Positions 8,335 to 17,805 are shown, counted from the stretch's first letter. The stretch: 64,000 nucleotides of DNA from Streptomyces sp. NBC_00433 (GCA_036015235.1 CP107926.1:1178001-1242000); one strand, 5' to 3'. The notes: generated by a model from the sequence alone, not told the origin. Translations and numbers: made by a program.

Positions 8335-9357
8335 TCAGGTGGCGGCGGGCCGCCAGCCCAGTGCCGGGCCGAGCACGGTGGCGATGTCGGTGAGGATCTG
8401 GACGTAGTCGTCGTGGTCGAAGGTGAAGGGCAGCGCGAAGGCGACCTCGTCGATCTCCCGGAAGGCGGCGTGGGCGTGGAGCTGCTCGGCGATCCGCGCC
8501 GAGGGTCCGACGAGGTCGGGCGCGAACATCATGCGGGCGGGCCCGTGCGTCACGGCGGTGCGTGGTGTCCGCTCACGGACGAAGGCCTCGTATGTGGCGC
8601 GCTGCCGCGGCGAGGCGTTGTCGGTCGGGATGACGACGAGCCCCTGGGAGACGCGGGCCCGCTCCCCGTCGGGGTGCCGCTCGCGGAAGGCCCGGACGTG
8701 CGAGAGCTGGATCGCGGCGAAGTCCTCGGACTCCTCGGCCTTCACGACGCTGCTGGTCAGGAAGTTCATGCCGTTCTCGCCCGCCCACCGGGCGGACCGC
8801 AGGCTCGCGCCGCCGTACCACATACGGCTGCCCAGGCCCGGGGCCTGGGGCTGGACGCGGTCGGAGAAGGCCTCGAAGCCCTCGGTCCCGCTGAAGTCGG
8901 TGGCGGCTTCGCCGCGCACGAAGTCCAGCAGCCGCCGCACCCGGTCGTAGCTGAAGTCCTCGGCCTCGGCGGTGTCGGGGTAGAGGGCGTCCCTGACCCG
9001 GTCGTAGTGCGTCGGCGGGCCCACGCTGACCCCCGGATTCAGCCGGCCGCCCGACAGGATGTCGACCGTCGCCAGATCCTCGGCCAGCCGCAGCGGATTC
9101 TCCCAGCCCAGCGGGATCACCGCGGTGCCCAGGCCGATACGGCTGGTGCGCTGGCTGGCCGCCGCCAGCACCGCGACGGGTGAGGAGATTCCGTACTGCA
9201 GATGGCGGTGCCGCACCCAGGCGCTGTCGAAGCCGAGGCTCTCACCGAGTTCGATGATCCGCAGTGTCGACTCGTGTCCCCGCCGCGGGTCCGCGGGATC
9301 GAACAGGCCGATCGTCAGGAATCCCAGCGTCCGCAACGGCTCCGAGACCAGCGGCAT
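8335..9357 (-). CDS. LLM-class flavin-dependent oxidoreductase
   Basis: A 340-residue luciferase-like protein beginning MPLVSEPLRTLGFLTIGLFD. Motifs: GFDSAWVRHRHLQYGISSPV, TSRIGLGTAVIPLGWENPLR, TVDILSGGRLNPGVSVG and SRMWYGGASLRSARWAG. The start at 9357 is preferred over the ATG at 9378 because GAAGGAGAG lies 7 nt before it. It converges on the previous LLM gene with a 31-nt gap but is a different subgroup. It is probably FMN-dependent; no substrate can be assigned. Confidence 0.88.
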   Translation of the reverse strand: MPLVSEPLRTLGFLTIGLFDPADPRRGHESTLRIIELGESLGFDSAWVRHRHLQYGISSPVAVLAAASQRTSRIGLGTAVIPLGWENPLRLAEDLATVDILSGGRLNPGVSVGPPTHYDRVRDALYPDTAEAEDFSYDRVRRLLDFVRGEAATDFSGTEGFEAFSDRVQPQAPGLGSRMWYGGASLRSARWAGENGMNFLTSSVVKAEESEDFAAIQLSHVRAFRERHPDGERARVSQGLVVIPTDNASPRQRATYEAFVRERTPRTAVTHGPARMMFAPDLVGPSARIAEQLHAHAAFREIDEVAFALPFTFDHDDYVQILTDIATVLGPALGWRPAAT

Positions 9358-9512
9358 CGCGTTCTCTCCTTCGTTCATGGTTCTCCGCCGACGAGTATCG
9401 CCGACGCCGTGCCGGCTGCGGAGACGGGATCGCCGTGGCCCCAGAAGGTGGGTGGGGAGCCGGTGTCCCGGCCGAGGCGGCCGTCGGACTGATCCCTCGT
9501 ACCTACGTCCTC

Positions 9513-9983
9513 TCAGCGCCGCAGGCCGCTGCCGTGGGGGCCGTACAGGTCGAGGAGCCGGGTGCGGGCGTCTTCGAGCCGGTGGCCGATGACCTCGGCG
9601 CAGGCGAGGACGAAGACGTAGCCGAACTCCGTTTCCTCCTGGCACAGCCGCCGTACGTCGGTCGCGTCGAACTCGACGGCCCGCACGCCGGTGAGCGCCC
9701 GAGCGGACATGTGCCAGCGGCGGGGCGGGAAGAGCCAGGACCAGCCGAGCAGAGAGCCCTGCCCGAGCTTCTCGACGGCGGCGGCCGGCCGGCCGGGGAC
9801 GTGCAGTTCCAGAGCGACGTCGCCGTCGCGGAGGATCCAGAACCGGTCGGCCTTCCCCTTCTCCTCGAAGATCCGCCCGCCGGCGGGGAAGTCCACCTCG
9901 CGTCCCAGAACCATCAGCCGGTCCAGGTGCTCGTCGGACAGGGCGGCCAACCGCCCGGTCATCGTCATCAGCTTCGTCGTCAC
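9513..9983 (-). CDS. Stand-alone cyclic-nucleotide-binding-fold protein (Crp-like, no HTH)
   Basis: A 156-residue protein made almost only of a cNMP-binding beta barrel. FPAGGRIFEEKGKADRFWILRDGDVAL opens the fold, and KLGQGSLLGWSWLFPPRRWHMSARALT is the phosphate-binding-cassette region. There it has GWSWL rather than the GE..L plus Arg of cAMP binders, so ligand binding is doubtful. The C-terminal helix ends soon after the barrel; the DNA-binding domain of Crp is absent. The GTG at 9983 has GAGGAG upstream; the open frame continues 23 codons further. A DevR-like tandem palindrome lies about 100-130 nt upstream, suggesting control with the pfl genes. Confidence 0.8.
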   Translation of the reverse strand: MTTKLMTMTGRLAALSDEHLDRLMVLGREVDFPAGGRIFEEKGKADRFWILRDGDVALELHVPGRPAAAVEKLGQGSLLGWSWLFPPRRWHMSARALTGVRAVEFDATDVRRLCQEETEFGYVFVLACAEVIGHRLEDARTRLLDLYGPHGSGLRR

Positions 9984-10080
9984 GGTCTTCTCCTCGTCTC
10001 GGGGGGCGCCCGTTGGCGGCCATGTGCCGCGTGCGCGCCGTACGTGCCTCATCGTCGGGCGGATGAAGCGCCCGCGTCGT

Positions 10081-10116
10081 GGGCCGAACGGCCCCTGTAC
10101 GGGGTTCGGTCGGTCC
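10081..10116 (-). promoter_or_regulatory. Tandem DevR/OsdR-like boxes upstream of the cNMP-fold gene
   Basis: GGGCCGAACGGCCC (10081-10094) is a palindrome. GGTTCGGTCGGTCC (10103-10116) is a weaker copy with its centre exactly 22 bp away. They lie about 98-133 nt upstream of the GTG at 9983. Confidence 0.65.
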
Positions 10117-10160
10117 TCGTCCGCGGGGCCCGATGACGTCGGCCGGTCGGGGGTGGTCTG

Positions 10161-10934
10161 TCACAGTGCGCGCAGTCCGTGATCGTGGAACTGCCGGCGG
10201 ACCCGGTCCACGAGAGCCGGGTCGGGCAGGGGGGTGTCCGCCAGGGGGAAAGGCAGTCCGAGTGCCTCGTACTTCGCGGTGCCGAGCTTGTGGAAGGGCA
10301 GCACGTCGATCTGCTCGACATTGCCGAGGCCGGCGGCGAAGGAGGCCAGGCCGTCGACGGCCCTCTCGTCGTCGGTCCAGCCGGGCACGAGGACGTAGCG
10401 GATGCGGACCGCGACACCGAGGCGGTCCAGGCGGGTGGCGAAGCTCAGGGTGGGAGCGAGGGAGCCGCCGGTGAGGGCGCGGTAGGCCGGTACGTCGAAG
10501 GACTTGATGTCGAGCAGGACCAGATCGGTGTCGGCGAGCAGAGCGTCCGTGGCACGCGCCCCGAGGAACCCGGAGGTGTCCAGGGCGGTGTGCAGGCCCT
10601 GTTCGCGGCAGCGGCGCAGGATCTGCCCGGTGAAGGCGGGCTGGAGGAGGGGTTCGCCGCCGGTGAGGGTGACGCCGCCGCCGCCGGCGATGAAGGCTGT
10701 GTATCCGCCTATTTCCTTCATCACCTCGTCGACGGTCGCCTGCCGGCCGTCGCGCATGTGCCAGGTGTCGGGGTTGGCGCAGTACAGACAGCGCAGCGGG
10801 CAGCCGCTGAGGAAGACCACGAAGCGGGTGCCGGGGCCGTCCACCCCCGTGGACAGGTCCCAGGAGTGGATGCGGCCGGAGAGCGGCGGACCGGGCGCCG
10901 CCCGGTCCGCCGTGCCGTCGTGCCCCATGCTCAT
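10161..10934 (-). CDS. pflA: Pyruvate formate-lyase activating enzyme (radical SAM)
   Basis: A 257-residue radical-SAM activase that installs the glycyl radical on PflB. The cluster-binding motif is CPLRCLYC (Cys-x3-Cys-x2-Cys) in [18 protein letters not shown], followed by [38 protein letters not shown] and [16 protein letters not shown], all in the order seen in E. coli PflA. Its ATG overlaps the pflB stop (ATGA), so the two are translationally coupled and expressed from the pflB promoter. Length is normal. It needs S-adenosylmethionine and a reductant; no dedicated flavodoxin gene is nearby. Confidence 0.95.
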   Translation of the reverse strand: MSMGHDGTADRAAPGPPLSGRIHSWDLSTGVDGPGTRFVVFLSGCPLRCLYCANPDTWHMRDGRQATVDEVMKEIGGYTAFIAGGGGVTLTGGEPLLQPAFTGQILRRCREQGLHTALDTSGFLGARATDALLADTDLVLLDIKSFDVPAYRALTGGSLAPTLSFATRLDRLGVAVRIRYVLVPGWTDDERAVDGLASFAAGLGNVEQIDVLPFHKLGTAKYEALGLPFPLADTPLPDPALVDRVRRQFHDHGLRAL

Positions 10935-13195
10935 CGGGCACCGTGGAAGGTGCGGCTGATCACGTCGAGCTGCTGCTCGCGGGTCAGGCGGACGAAGTTG
11001 ACGGCGTAGCCGGAGACCCGGACGGTCAGGTTCGGGTAGTTCTCGGGGTGCGCCATCGCGTCTTCGAGGGTCCGCCGGCCCAGGACGTTGACGTTGAGGT
11101 GGAAGCCGCCGGTGGCGGTGTAGGCGTCGAGGATGTCCGCGAGGTTCGCGGCGCGCTCGTCCGGGTCGTGGCCGAGCCCTTCGGGGGTGATGGTCGAGGT
11201 CAGGGAGATGCCGTCCCTGGCCTGGGCATAGGGGATCTTGGCGACCGACATCGCGGAGGCGATCATGCCGTGCCGGTCGCGGCCGTTCATCGGGTTCGCA
11301 CCCGGGGCGAACGGCGCTCCGGCGGGCCGCCCGTCGGGCGTGGCGCCGGTCTGCCGGCCGTAGACGACGTTGGAGGTGATGGTGAGCACCGACAGGGTGT
11401 GCTCGGCCTCCCGGTAGGCCGGGTGCCGGGCGATCCTGGCCATGAACGACTCGACCAGATCCGTCGCGATGGTGTCAGCGCGGTCGTCGTTGTTGCCGTA
11501 GGCCGGCCAGTCGCCTTCCGCCTCGTAGTCCACCGCGAGGCCGGTGTCGTCCCTGACGACCCTCACCTGGCCGTACTTGACGGCTGAGAGGCTGTCGGCC
11601 GCGACGGACAGCCCGGCTATGCCGCAGGCCATGAAGCGGTGCACGGGGTGGTCGTGCAGTGCCATCTCCAGCCGCTCGTAAGCGTACTTGTCGTGCATGT
11701 AGTGGATGACGTTGAGCGCGTTGACGTAGGTGCCGGCGAGCCAGTCCAGGGTGCGGTCGTAGGCGTGGGACAACTCGTCGTAGTCCAGGTATTCGCCGGT
11801 CAGCGGTGCGGAGGGCGGGGCGATCTGTTCGCCGGTGATCTCGTCGCGGCCGCCGTTGACCGCGTAGAGCAGGGCCTTGGCGATGTTGACGCGGGCACCG
11901 AAGAACTGCATCTGCCGGCCTACCGCCATGGCGGAGACGCAGCAGGCGATGGCGGTGTCGTCGCCGGTGCGCGGCCGCATCAGGTCGTCCGATTCGTACT
12001 GGATGGCGCTGGTGTCGATGGAGACCTGGGCGCAGAACCGCTTGAAGGGGTCGGGGAGCCGGGGGGACCACAGCACCGTGAGGTTCGGCTCAGGCGCGGG
12101 TCCGAGGTTGTAGAGGGTCTGCAGGAAGCGGAAGGAGGTGCGGGTGACCAGGGTGCGGCCGTCGGTGCCCATCCCGCCGATGGACTCGGTGACCCAGGTG
12201 GGGTCGCCGGAGAACAGCGCGTCGTATTCCGGTGTGCGCAGGAAGCGGACGATGCGCAGTTTGATCACGAAGTCGTCGATCAGCTCCTGGGCCCGGGTCT
12301 CGTCGAGGACGCCGGCGTCGAGGTCGCGCTGGAGGTAGACGTCCAGGAAGGTGGAGGTCCGGCCGAGCGACATCGCGGCGCCGTTCTGCTCCTTCACCGC
12401 GGCGAGGTAGCCGAGGTAGAGCCACTGGACCGCCTCGCGGGCGGTGGCGGCGGGGCGGGTCACGTCGCAGCCGTAGGAGCCTGCCATCCGGGTCAGTTCG
12501 CCGAGCGCGCGGATCTGCTCGGCCAGTTCCTCCCGGTCGCGGATCACCTCGGCCGTGGACGGTTCCCGGTCCAGCCGGGCGCGCTCGGCGTGTTTGGCCT
12601 CGGCCAGGCGTGCGGTGCCGTAGAGGGCGACCCGGCGGTAGTCGCCGATGATCCTGCCACGGCCGTAGGCGTCGGGCAGGCCGGTGACGATGCCGGCTTT
12701 GCGGGCGCGGCGCATCTCGGGGGTGTAGGCGTCGAAGACACCGGCGTTGTGTGTCTTGCGGTACGAGCCGAAGATCTTGCTGACCGCCTGGTCGGGCTCG
12801 TACCCGAAGGCCCGCAGGCCGTTCTCGACCATCCGCAGCCCGCCGTTGGGCATGATCGCCCGCTTGAGCGGCTCGTCGGTCTGCAGGCCGACGATCAGCT
12901 CGCGGTCGCGGTCGATGTAGCCGGGGGCGTGCGAGGTGATGGAGGAGGGGGTGGCCGCGTCGACGTCGAGGATCCCCCGGCGGCGTTCCTCGGGCAGCAG
13001 CGCGGTGATCCGCGACCACACGGCGAGAGTGCGGTCGGTCGGCCCGGTCAGGAAGCCGGAACCGCCCTCGTAGGGGGTGTAGTTGGTCTGGATGAAGTCG
13101 CGCACCGCGATGTGCTCACGCCACCGCTCGCCCCGGAAGCCGGTCCAGGGATCTGCTGCCGCTGCCCGAGGCGTGGCCTCGGTGATTGCCGTCAT
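10931..13195 (-). CDS. pflB: Pyruvate formate-lyase (formate C-acetyltransferase)
   Basis: A 754-residue glycyl-radical enzyme converting pyruvate and CoA to acetyl-CoA and formate in the cytoplasm. The adjacent catalytic cysteines fall at residues 418-419 ([11 protein letters not shown]), the same numbers as in E. coli PflB. The C-terminal radical loop is [14 protein letters not shown] with the radical Gly at about 729. Both sites and full length imply a working enzyme. The ATG at 13195 has AAGGGGG upstream. Glycyl radicals are destroyed by oxygen, so this enzyme only makes sense under hypoxia; tandem DevR-like boxes lie 73-108 nt upstream. Confidence 0.96.
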   Translation of the reverse strand: MTAITEATPRAAAADPWTGFRGERWREHIAVRDFIQTNYTPYEGGSGFLTGPTDRTLAVWSRITALLPEERRRGILDVDAATPSSITSHAPGYIDRDRELIVGLQTDEPLKRAIMPNGGLRMVENGLRAFGYEPDQAVSKIFGSYRKTHNAGVFDAYTPEMRRARKAGIVTGLPDAYGRGRIIGDYRRVALYGTARLAEAKHAERARLDREPSTAEVIRDREELAEQIRALGELTRMAGSYGCDVTRPAATAREAVQWLYLGYLAAVKEQNGAAMSLGRTSTFLDVYLQRDLDAGVLDETRAQELIDDFVIKLRIVRFLRTPEYDALFSGDPTWVTESIGGMGTDGRTLVTRTSFRFLQTLYNLGPAPEPNLTVLWSPRLPDPFKRFCAQVSIDTSAIQYESDDLMRPRTGDDTAIACCVSAMAVGRQMQFFGARVNIAKALLYAVNGGRDEITGEQIAPPSAPLTGEYLDYDELSHAYDRTLDWLAGTYVNALNVIHYMHDKYAYERLEMALHDHPVHRFMACGIAGLSVAADSLSAVKYGQVRVVRDDTGLAVDYEAEGDWPAYGNNDDRADTIATDLVESFMARIARHPAYREAEHTLSVLTITSNVVYGRQTGATPDGRPAGAPFAPGANPMNGRDRHGMIASAMSVAKIPYAQARDGISLTSTITPEGLGHDPDERAANLADILDAYTATGGFHLNVNVLGRRTLEDAMAHPENYPNLTVRVSGYAVNFVRLTREQQLDVISRTFHGAR

Positions 13196-13267
13196 GCCGA
13201 CAACCCCCTTGTCTTGTCGTCCTGTTGTCTTCCCTTCGATGGTTCTCGCTCGGGCGGCTCACGGGCA

Positions 13268-13303
13268 GGGCCGACCGGGCCCTGCCGCGGCGTCGGTCGG
13301 CCC
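13268..13303. promoter_or_regulatory. Tandem DevR/OsdR-like boxes between pflB and the sensor kinase
   Basis: GGGCCGACCGGGCCC (13268-13282, one extra G in the right arm) and GCGTCGGTCGGCCC (13290-13303) have centres about 21.5 bp apart. They lie 73-108 nt upstream of pflB and 74-109 nt upstream of the divergent kinase start, so could serve both. Confidence 0.65.
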
Positions 13304-13376
13304 CGTGGTCGCCCGTTACACGGACCCACTACGGTGACCTTGACCGGTGCGCGGGATGTTCCGAGCGGAGGATCTG

Positions 13377-15089
13377 GTGGGCGAGGGTTCGGGAGGTTTG
13401 CCGCGGCTTCAGCTGGACGAGCTGCTGGAGGAGCTGCAGGTCCGGATCGATGCCGTGCGCGGCACCCGGGACCGGGTGCACGACCTGCTGGAAGCCGTGC
13501 TCTCCGTGGGCGGCGACCTGGACCTGGCACAGGTGCTACGGCGCATCGTGGAGTCCGCGGTGGTGCTGGTCGACGCGGAATACGGCGCCCTCGGCGTCAT
13601 CGAAGGGACGCGGCTCTCCCAGTTCCTGACCAGCGGGATCTCTCCCGGACAGGCCGAGGCGATCGGCCCGTTGCCGTCCGGCCACGGCATTCTCGGCGAG
13701 CTGATCCGCCACCCGGAGCCACTGCGGCTGACGGATATATCCGAACACCGGGCCTCGTACGGCTTCCCGCCCGGCCATCCGCCGATGCACTCCTTCCTCG
13801 GCATGCCGATCCGGGTACGTGACGAGGTGTTCGGCAACATCTACCTCACCGAGAAGCGCGGCGGCGCGGCGTTCGACGGTGAGGACGAGACGGTCCTGCG
13901 GACCCTCGCGGTGGCCGCCGGGGTGGCCATCGAGAACGCCCGGCTCTACAAGGCCGCTCGCGACCGGCAGCGATGGCTGGAGGCGAACGCCGGCATCGTG
14001 GGCGATCTGCTGTCCGGCGCAGGCGAGGAGGCGGTGCTGCGGGGCATCGTCGAGCACGCCAGCCGCATCCTCGACGCCGACCTCGGGGTGATCGCCCTGG
14101 CCGCGGGTGACAGCACCGATCTCCAGGTGGTGATCGCGGTGGGAGTGGACGCCGAGGACCACCGCGGCCTGGTGCTGCCGGCGGAAGGCTCCTTCATGGG
14201 GGCTGCTCTTGCCGCCGGGGGCTCCATCACGACGAGCGAGATCCGCAAGGACCCCCGGGTCACCGTGGGCCCCCCGCGGTGGAACGGGCTCGGTCCCGTG
14301 GTGGCCGTCCCCATGCTGGCGGAGGGCAGGGCGCGCGGAGTGCTGCTGCTGGGCCGCGCCGAGCACGCGCTTCCGTTCACCGAGGACGAGACCGCCCCGC
14401 TGGCCGCCTTCGCGGGGCAGGCCGCGCTGGCCATGGAGCTGGCAGAACGCCGCAGGTCCGCCGAGCAGTTGGTCCTGCTGGAGGATCGCGACCGGATAGC
14501 CCGCGACCTGCACGACCTGGCCATCCAGCGGCTCTTCGCCACCGGCATGACCCTGCAGAGCTCGCTGCGCTTCGTCGACCACCCCGAGGCGAACGAGCGC
14601 ATCATGCGGGCGGTGGACGATCTCGACGAGACGATCAAGATCATCCGCTCGACCATCTTCGGCCTGCGGGCCAAGGAGGCCGACCGCAAGCGCCTGAGCC
14701 TGCGCGCCCGCGCCGTGACGGCAGTCGAGTCGGCTGCCCGCACCCTCGGATTCACGCCGTCCCTGCGGATGGAGGGCCTGATCGACACCGATGTGCCGCA
14801 GACCGTGGCGGAGGACGTGGTCGCGGTGCTGGAGGAGGCGTTGTCCAACGTCGGCCGCCACGCTCGGGCTTCGGCTGTCGAGGTCTCGCTGACCGTCGCC
14901 TCGGGCCGGCTGGCCGTGACGGTGGCGGACGACGGCATCGGCCTTCCCGAGCAGGGTCGGCGCAGCGGCCTGCGCAATCTGGCCGAGCGTGCCGCACACC
15001 GCGGCGGCCTGATGACGTCGGGCCCCCGCGACGGCGGCGGGACCCGCCTGGTCTGGCAGGTGCCGCTCTCGCCTCCCGGGGACGGGTAG
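13377..15089 (+). CDS. DevS/DosT/OsdK-like two-GAF sensor histidine kinase
   Basis: A 570-residue cytoplasmic kinase. Order: N-terminal helices, GAF1 (about 35-195), GAF2 (about 205-360), a HisKA_3 dimerisation helix with phospho-acceptor His379 in DRIARDLHDLAIQRLF, and a HATPase_c domain (EEALSNVGRHA, VADDGIGLP, GLRNLAERA). In GAF1, GFPPGHPPMHSF and GNIYLTEK place a His (134) 22 residues before a Tyr (156), the same spacing as I recall for the haem-ligand His149 and distal Tyr171 of M. tuberculosis DevS. A gas or redox sensor is therefore likely. I chose GTG 13377 because GGAGG is 5 nt upstream; the frame is open from 13347. The partner is probably the regulator at 16220. Confidence 0.92.
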   Translation: MGEGSGGLPRLQLDELLEELQVRIDAVRGTRDRVHDLLEAVLSVGGDLDLAQVLRRIVESAVVLVDAEYGALGVIEGTRLSQFLTSGISPGQAEAIGPLPSGHGILGELIRHPEPLRLTDISEHRASYGFPPGHPPMHSFLGMPIRVRDEVFGNIYLTEKRGGAAFDGEDETVLRTLAVAAGVAIENARLYKAARDRQRWLEANAGIVGDLLSGAGEEAVLRGIVEHASRILDADLGVIALAAGDSTDLQVVIAVGVDAEDHRGLVLPAEGSFMGAALAAGGSITTSEIRKDPRVTVGPPRWNGLGPVVAVPMLAEGRARGVLLLGRAEHALPFTEDETAPLAAFAGQAALAMELAERRRSAEQLVLLEDRDRIARDLHDLAIQRLFATGMTLQSSLRFVDHPEANERIMRAVDDLDETIKIIRSTIFGLRAKEADRKRLSLRARAVTAVESAARTLGFTPSLRMEGLIDTDVPQTVAEDVVAVLEEALSNVGRHARASAVEVSLTVASGRLAVTVADDGIGLPEQGRRSGLRNLAERAAHRGGLMTSGPRDGGGTRLVWQVPLSPPGDG

Positions 15090-15097
15090 GGCCCGCG

Positions 15098-16081
15098 TCA
15101 GTCGTCCCGTCCGTCGAGCACGTCGCCCACCGGTCGGCGGGGGCTTGCCGGTCCTTCCGGGCCGTAACCCAGCCGGATGAGCATCTGCACATGTCCCGCG
15201 CCCTCACGGGGGTCGCGGAGCGCCCAGCGGATGTCGGGCCATTCCAGGGCCTGGTGGAGCAGCGAGGCACGCAGGTGGTGGACGGTGCCGGCCAGCAGGA
15301 TGCTCTCCAGCGCCTGGCCCGCCCGCAGCCAGTCGGCGCGGCGGTCGTGGCGGGTGGAGAGCACAGCGATCAGCGGGTGCGGTTCGAATGCCGCCGACGG
15401 CCCCGCCCAGGCCGGTCGCAGGGACGCGAAGTCCCTGACCGGAAGGTGTCCGGTCGCGTCCCGCGGTCCGAGCACCGCGCCCGGCATGCCGTCCGGCGCT
15501 CCGTCCCGAACCCATCTGCGGTTCTCCGCACAGCGAGCCGGGTCGGTCGCCGTGAACCACTCCGCCTCCGCGGTCAGTTGCAGGATCCGCCGGGTCTCGC
15601 GCGCGGTGGGGACGGCCAGTTGGGCGCCCTCCTTGACCGCCGCCTCGGTCAGCTCGGAGAGGACCTCCGCCGGCACCTGCCCCGCGGAGAAGGGGAGTCG
15701 GCTGCTGTGCCGGCGCCACACCGCGTCGTAGAGGTCCGCTCCGTGGCGCCGTCGGCCGGCCCGAGAACCCGCCAGTCGCACCGACGCCAGCAGATCGGGC
15801 TCAGGGGGCCTGGGCAGCAGCCGCACCACCGGCTCCCAGCCCCAATACGCCACCGCCACCCGCAGGTTGAACACCGCGGCCCCGACCGACAGGTGCAGCG
15901 CCCGGCCCACCGGATCGGTGTGCCGCAGCGCGCGTTCGGTCGCCGCGCGTACCTCGATCGTGCAGGTGTCGGGATCGAGGCGGTAGCGCCAGGGCTGCGT
16001 GTTGTGGAGCGAAGGGGCCGCCACAGCGGCCGCGATCAGCTTTTCCAGGGTCGCCGCGTCCAGCGGGCTGGTGGTCTGCAT
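15098..16081 (-). CDS. Acg-family FMN-binding nitroreductase-like protein
   Basis: A 327-residue protein of the Acg (Rv2032) family, degenerate duplicated nitroreductases that bind FMN. The N-terminal AAPSLHNTQPWRYRL is the family signature, followed by LHLSVGAAVFNLRVAVAYWG and, in the second half, DWLRAGQALESILLAGTVHHLRASLLHQALE. M. tuberculosis acg is one of the strongest DosR targets. It converges on the sensor-kinase gene with an 8-nt gap, and its upstream region carries the tandem palindromes. The role in dormancy is not settled; flavin storage or stress protection have been proposed for relatives. Confidence 0.88.
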   Translation of the reverse strand: MQTTSPLDAATLEKLIAAAVAAPSLHNTQPWRYRLDPDTCTIEVRAATERALRHTDPVGRALHLSVGAAVFNLRVAVAYWGWEPVVRLLPRPPEPDLLASVRLAGSRAGRRRHGADLYDAVWRRHSSRLPFSAGQVPAEVLSELTEAAVKEGAQLAVPTARETRRILQLTAEAEWFTATDPARCAENRRWVRDGAPDGMPGAVLGPRDATGHLPVRDFASLRPAWAGPSAAFEPHPLIAVLSTRHDRRADWLRAGQALESILLAGTVHHLRASLLHQALEWPDIRWALRDPREGAGHVQMLIRLGYGPEGPASPRRPVGDVLDGRDD

Positions 16082-16138
16082 GGTGCTCTCCTCGGGCCGT
16101 CCTGCGTCAAGCCTGGCGGCCGCCGGAGGGCGACGGCA

Positions 16139-16175
16139 GGGCCGGCAGGTCCCGGGAGCGTGGGCCGACCGGCCC
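16139..16175 (-). promoter_or_regulatory. Tandem DevR/OsdR-like boxes upstream of the Acg-like gene
   Basis: GGGCCGACCGGCCC (16162-16175, 13 of 14 to the window consensus) and GGGCCGGCAGGTCCC (16139-16153) have centres about 22.5 bp apart, 58-94 nt upstream of the start at 16081. Confidence 0.65.
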
Positions 16176-16219
16176 TGCGGCTCGGCGCCGGCCGTACGAG
16201 TCGGCGCCGAACCTGCCGC

Positions 16220-16924
16220 TCAGCGCCGGCCGTTGCGCGGGTCCGGCGACGGCGCGGCGCTGTTCGAGGCGATGACCGCGGCCTGGACCCGGCGTTCGAC
16301 ACCGAGTTTGCCGAGGAGCCGCGAGACGTTGTTCTTCACGGTCTTCTCCGACAGGTAGAGCTGCTTGCCGATCTGCCGGTTGGTGAGGCCGTCGCCGATG
16401 AGCGCGAGGATCTCGCGCTCCCGGGGTGACAGGGCCGCCAGCGGCTCCTTTTCCGAGCCCGCGCCGGAGTGCTCGTCGCGCAGGCTGCTCATCAGCCGGG
16501 CGGTGGTCGCCGGATCCAGCAGGGACTGGCCGGAGGCGACCGTCCGTACCGCCGTGACCAGGTCGGAACCCTTGATCTGCTTGAGCACGTATCCGGCCGC
16601 GCCCGCCATGATCGCGTCGAGCAGCGCGTCGTCGTCGTCGAAGGACGTCAGCATCAGGCAGGCCAGGGACGGCATGGCCGAACGCAGTTCCCGGCAGACC
16701 GAGATCCCGTCGCCGTCGGGAAGCCGGATGTCCAGGACGGCCACGTCCGGGCGCAGGGCGGGGCCGCGAGCCATCGCGTGACCCGCCGAATCGGCCTCGC
16801 CGACCACCTCGATGTCGGGTTCGGCGTCCAGCAGGTCGTGGACCCCGCGGCGCACCACCTCGTGGTCGTCGACGAGGAAGACCCGGATCGGGGACTCCGC
16901 GGAGAATCGCGCTGCCTCACTCAT
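16220..16924 (-). CDS. DevR/DosR/OsdR-like response regulator (NarL type)
   Basis: A 234-residue regulator: a receiver domain with acidic pocket VDDHE, phospho-acceptor Asp65 in [12 protein letters not shown] and Thr/Lys switch residues ([20 protein letters not shown]), then a LuxR-type helix-turn-helix. The recognition helix [20 protein letters not shown] matches the DosR signature SEKTVKN.VSRLL, including the Lys/Lys/Asn base contacts. The ATG at 16924 has GAAGG upstream. The DosR-like helix, the DevS-like kinase 1.1 kb away and the shared palindromes make it the likely master regulator. Two boxes lie 81-116 nt upstream, so it probably autoregulates. Confidence 0.93.
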   Translation of the reverse strand: MSEAARFSAESPIRVFLVDDHEVVRRGVHDLLDAEPDIEVVGEADSAGHAMARGPALRPDVAVLDIRLPDGDGISVCRELRSAMPSLACLMLTSFDDDDALLDAIMAGAAGYVLKQIKGSDLVTAVRTVASGQSLLDPATTARLMSSLRDEHSGAGSEKEPLAALSPREREILALIGDGLTNRQIGKQLYLSEKTVKNNVSRLLGKLGVERRVQAAVIASNSAAPSPDPRNGRR

Positions 16925-16987
16925 GGACGGACCTTCACCTGTCGTCTGCCGGCCCGATGCCGTGCTGTGCCTCCGATCATCGCGCGC

Positions 16988-17040
16988 GGGCCGATCCGGC
17001 ACCAGGGCCGAACGGACCCGTCAGCCGGTCCGCCGGCCCC
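16988..17040 (-). promoter_or_regulatory. Cluster of DevR/OsdR-like boxes upstream of the response-regulator gene
   Basis: GGGCCGAACGGACC (17005-17018, 12 of 14) and GGTCCGCCGGCCCC (17027-17040) are 22 bp apart centre to centre. A third, less regular copy (GGGCCGATCCGGCA) begins at 16988. This is the only upstream region with three candidates. Confidence 0.6.
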
Positions 17041-17085
17041 TGGGAAGGCCGAGCAGGTTCCTTCAGGGAGGGTTGCGGAAGGTTT

Positions 17086-17805
17086 TCAGAGTTTGTGCAG
17101 CCACTCGTCGGCGACGCCGTGCGTGGACGAGGACACGGCCCGCAGGCTGGAGTCGTCGAGGCGACCGGTGAGGCGGTTGTCGACGGCGACGACGCCGTCG
17201 ATCCGGGCGGTGGCCTTGCCCGCGATGGACACGTCGCTGTCGCGCTCCAACGTGCCGTCCAACGTCACCACGCCGTCATGGACCGTCACGTCCGCTGCCT
17301 GCGGGGTCAGCCACAGGGTGTGGACGAGCACCTCCTGGATGACGTCCTCGCGGATGTCGGCGTCGGGGCGGAGGAACACCTGCAGTACGTCGCGCCGAGT
17401 GACGATCCCGACCAGCCGGTCTTCCTCGTCGAGGACCGGAAGCCGCTCGACGCGGTGCTGGGCCATGGTGCGAGCGGAGAAGGCGATCGAGTCGTCCGCG
17501 TGGACGGTCACGGGAGGGGTGGACATCAACTGGCCGGCCGTCGTCGCCTCGGCCTTCACCGCCACCCGCCGGGATGCCGGACGCACCAGCAGGCGGCGTC
17601 GCCGGGCGGCATCGTCCCCTCGGGCCTGGCGGGCCATCAGGTCCGACTCCGAGAGGACACCGATCACCCTCTCGTCGTCGTCCACGACAGGCAGGCCGCT
17701 GATTCGGTGCTGCGCCAGGAGAGTTGCGACCTGCTTGAACGAGGTCGCCTCCCGGACGCTGACGACGTCGCTCGTCATGACGTTGCCGACTTTGCGGAAT
17801 TTCAT
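17086..17805 (-). CDS. CBS-pair and BON-domain protein
   Basis: A 239-residue protein beginning MKFRKVGNVMTSDVVSVREA. Two CBS motifs are visible (residues about 8-60, ISGLPVVDDDERVIGVLSESDL; and about 90-145, VERLPVLDEEDRLVGIVTRRDV), then a BON domain at about 155-220 (VTVHDGVVTLDGTLERDSD, IDGVVAVDNRLTG). CBS pairs bind adenine nucleotides; BON domains are linked to membranes or ligand binding. AGGAG lies 7 nt before the ATG. It carries the one exact GGGCCGATCGGCCC palindrome in the window, about 141 nt upstream. M. tuberculosis has DosR-controlled CBS proteins too. Confidence 0.9.
   Translation of the reverse strand: MKFRKVGNVMTSDVVSVREATSFKQVATLLAQHRISGLPVVDDDERVIGVLSESDLMARQARGDDAARRRRLLVRPASRRVAVKAEATTAGQLMSTPPVTVHADDSIAFSARTMAQHRVERLPVLDEEDRLVGIVTRRDVLQVFLRPDADIREDVIQEVLVHTLWLTPQAADVTVHDGVVTLDGTLERDSDVSIAGKATARIDGVVAVDNRLTGRLDDSSLRAVSSSTHGVADEWLHKL

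Noticed and set aside
8335-10941. 868-codon leftward frame spanning two genes and pflA
   Set aside because: Only its last 340 codons (from ATG 9357 with a ribosome site) encode the LLM protein; the rest is antisense-like or out-of-frame shadow of the cNMP-fold and pflA genes.
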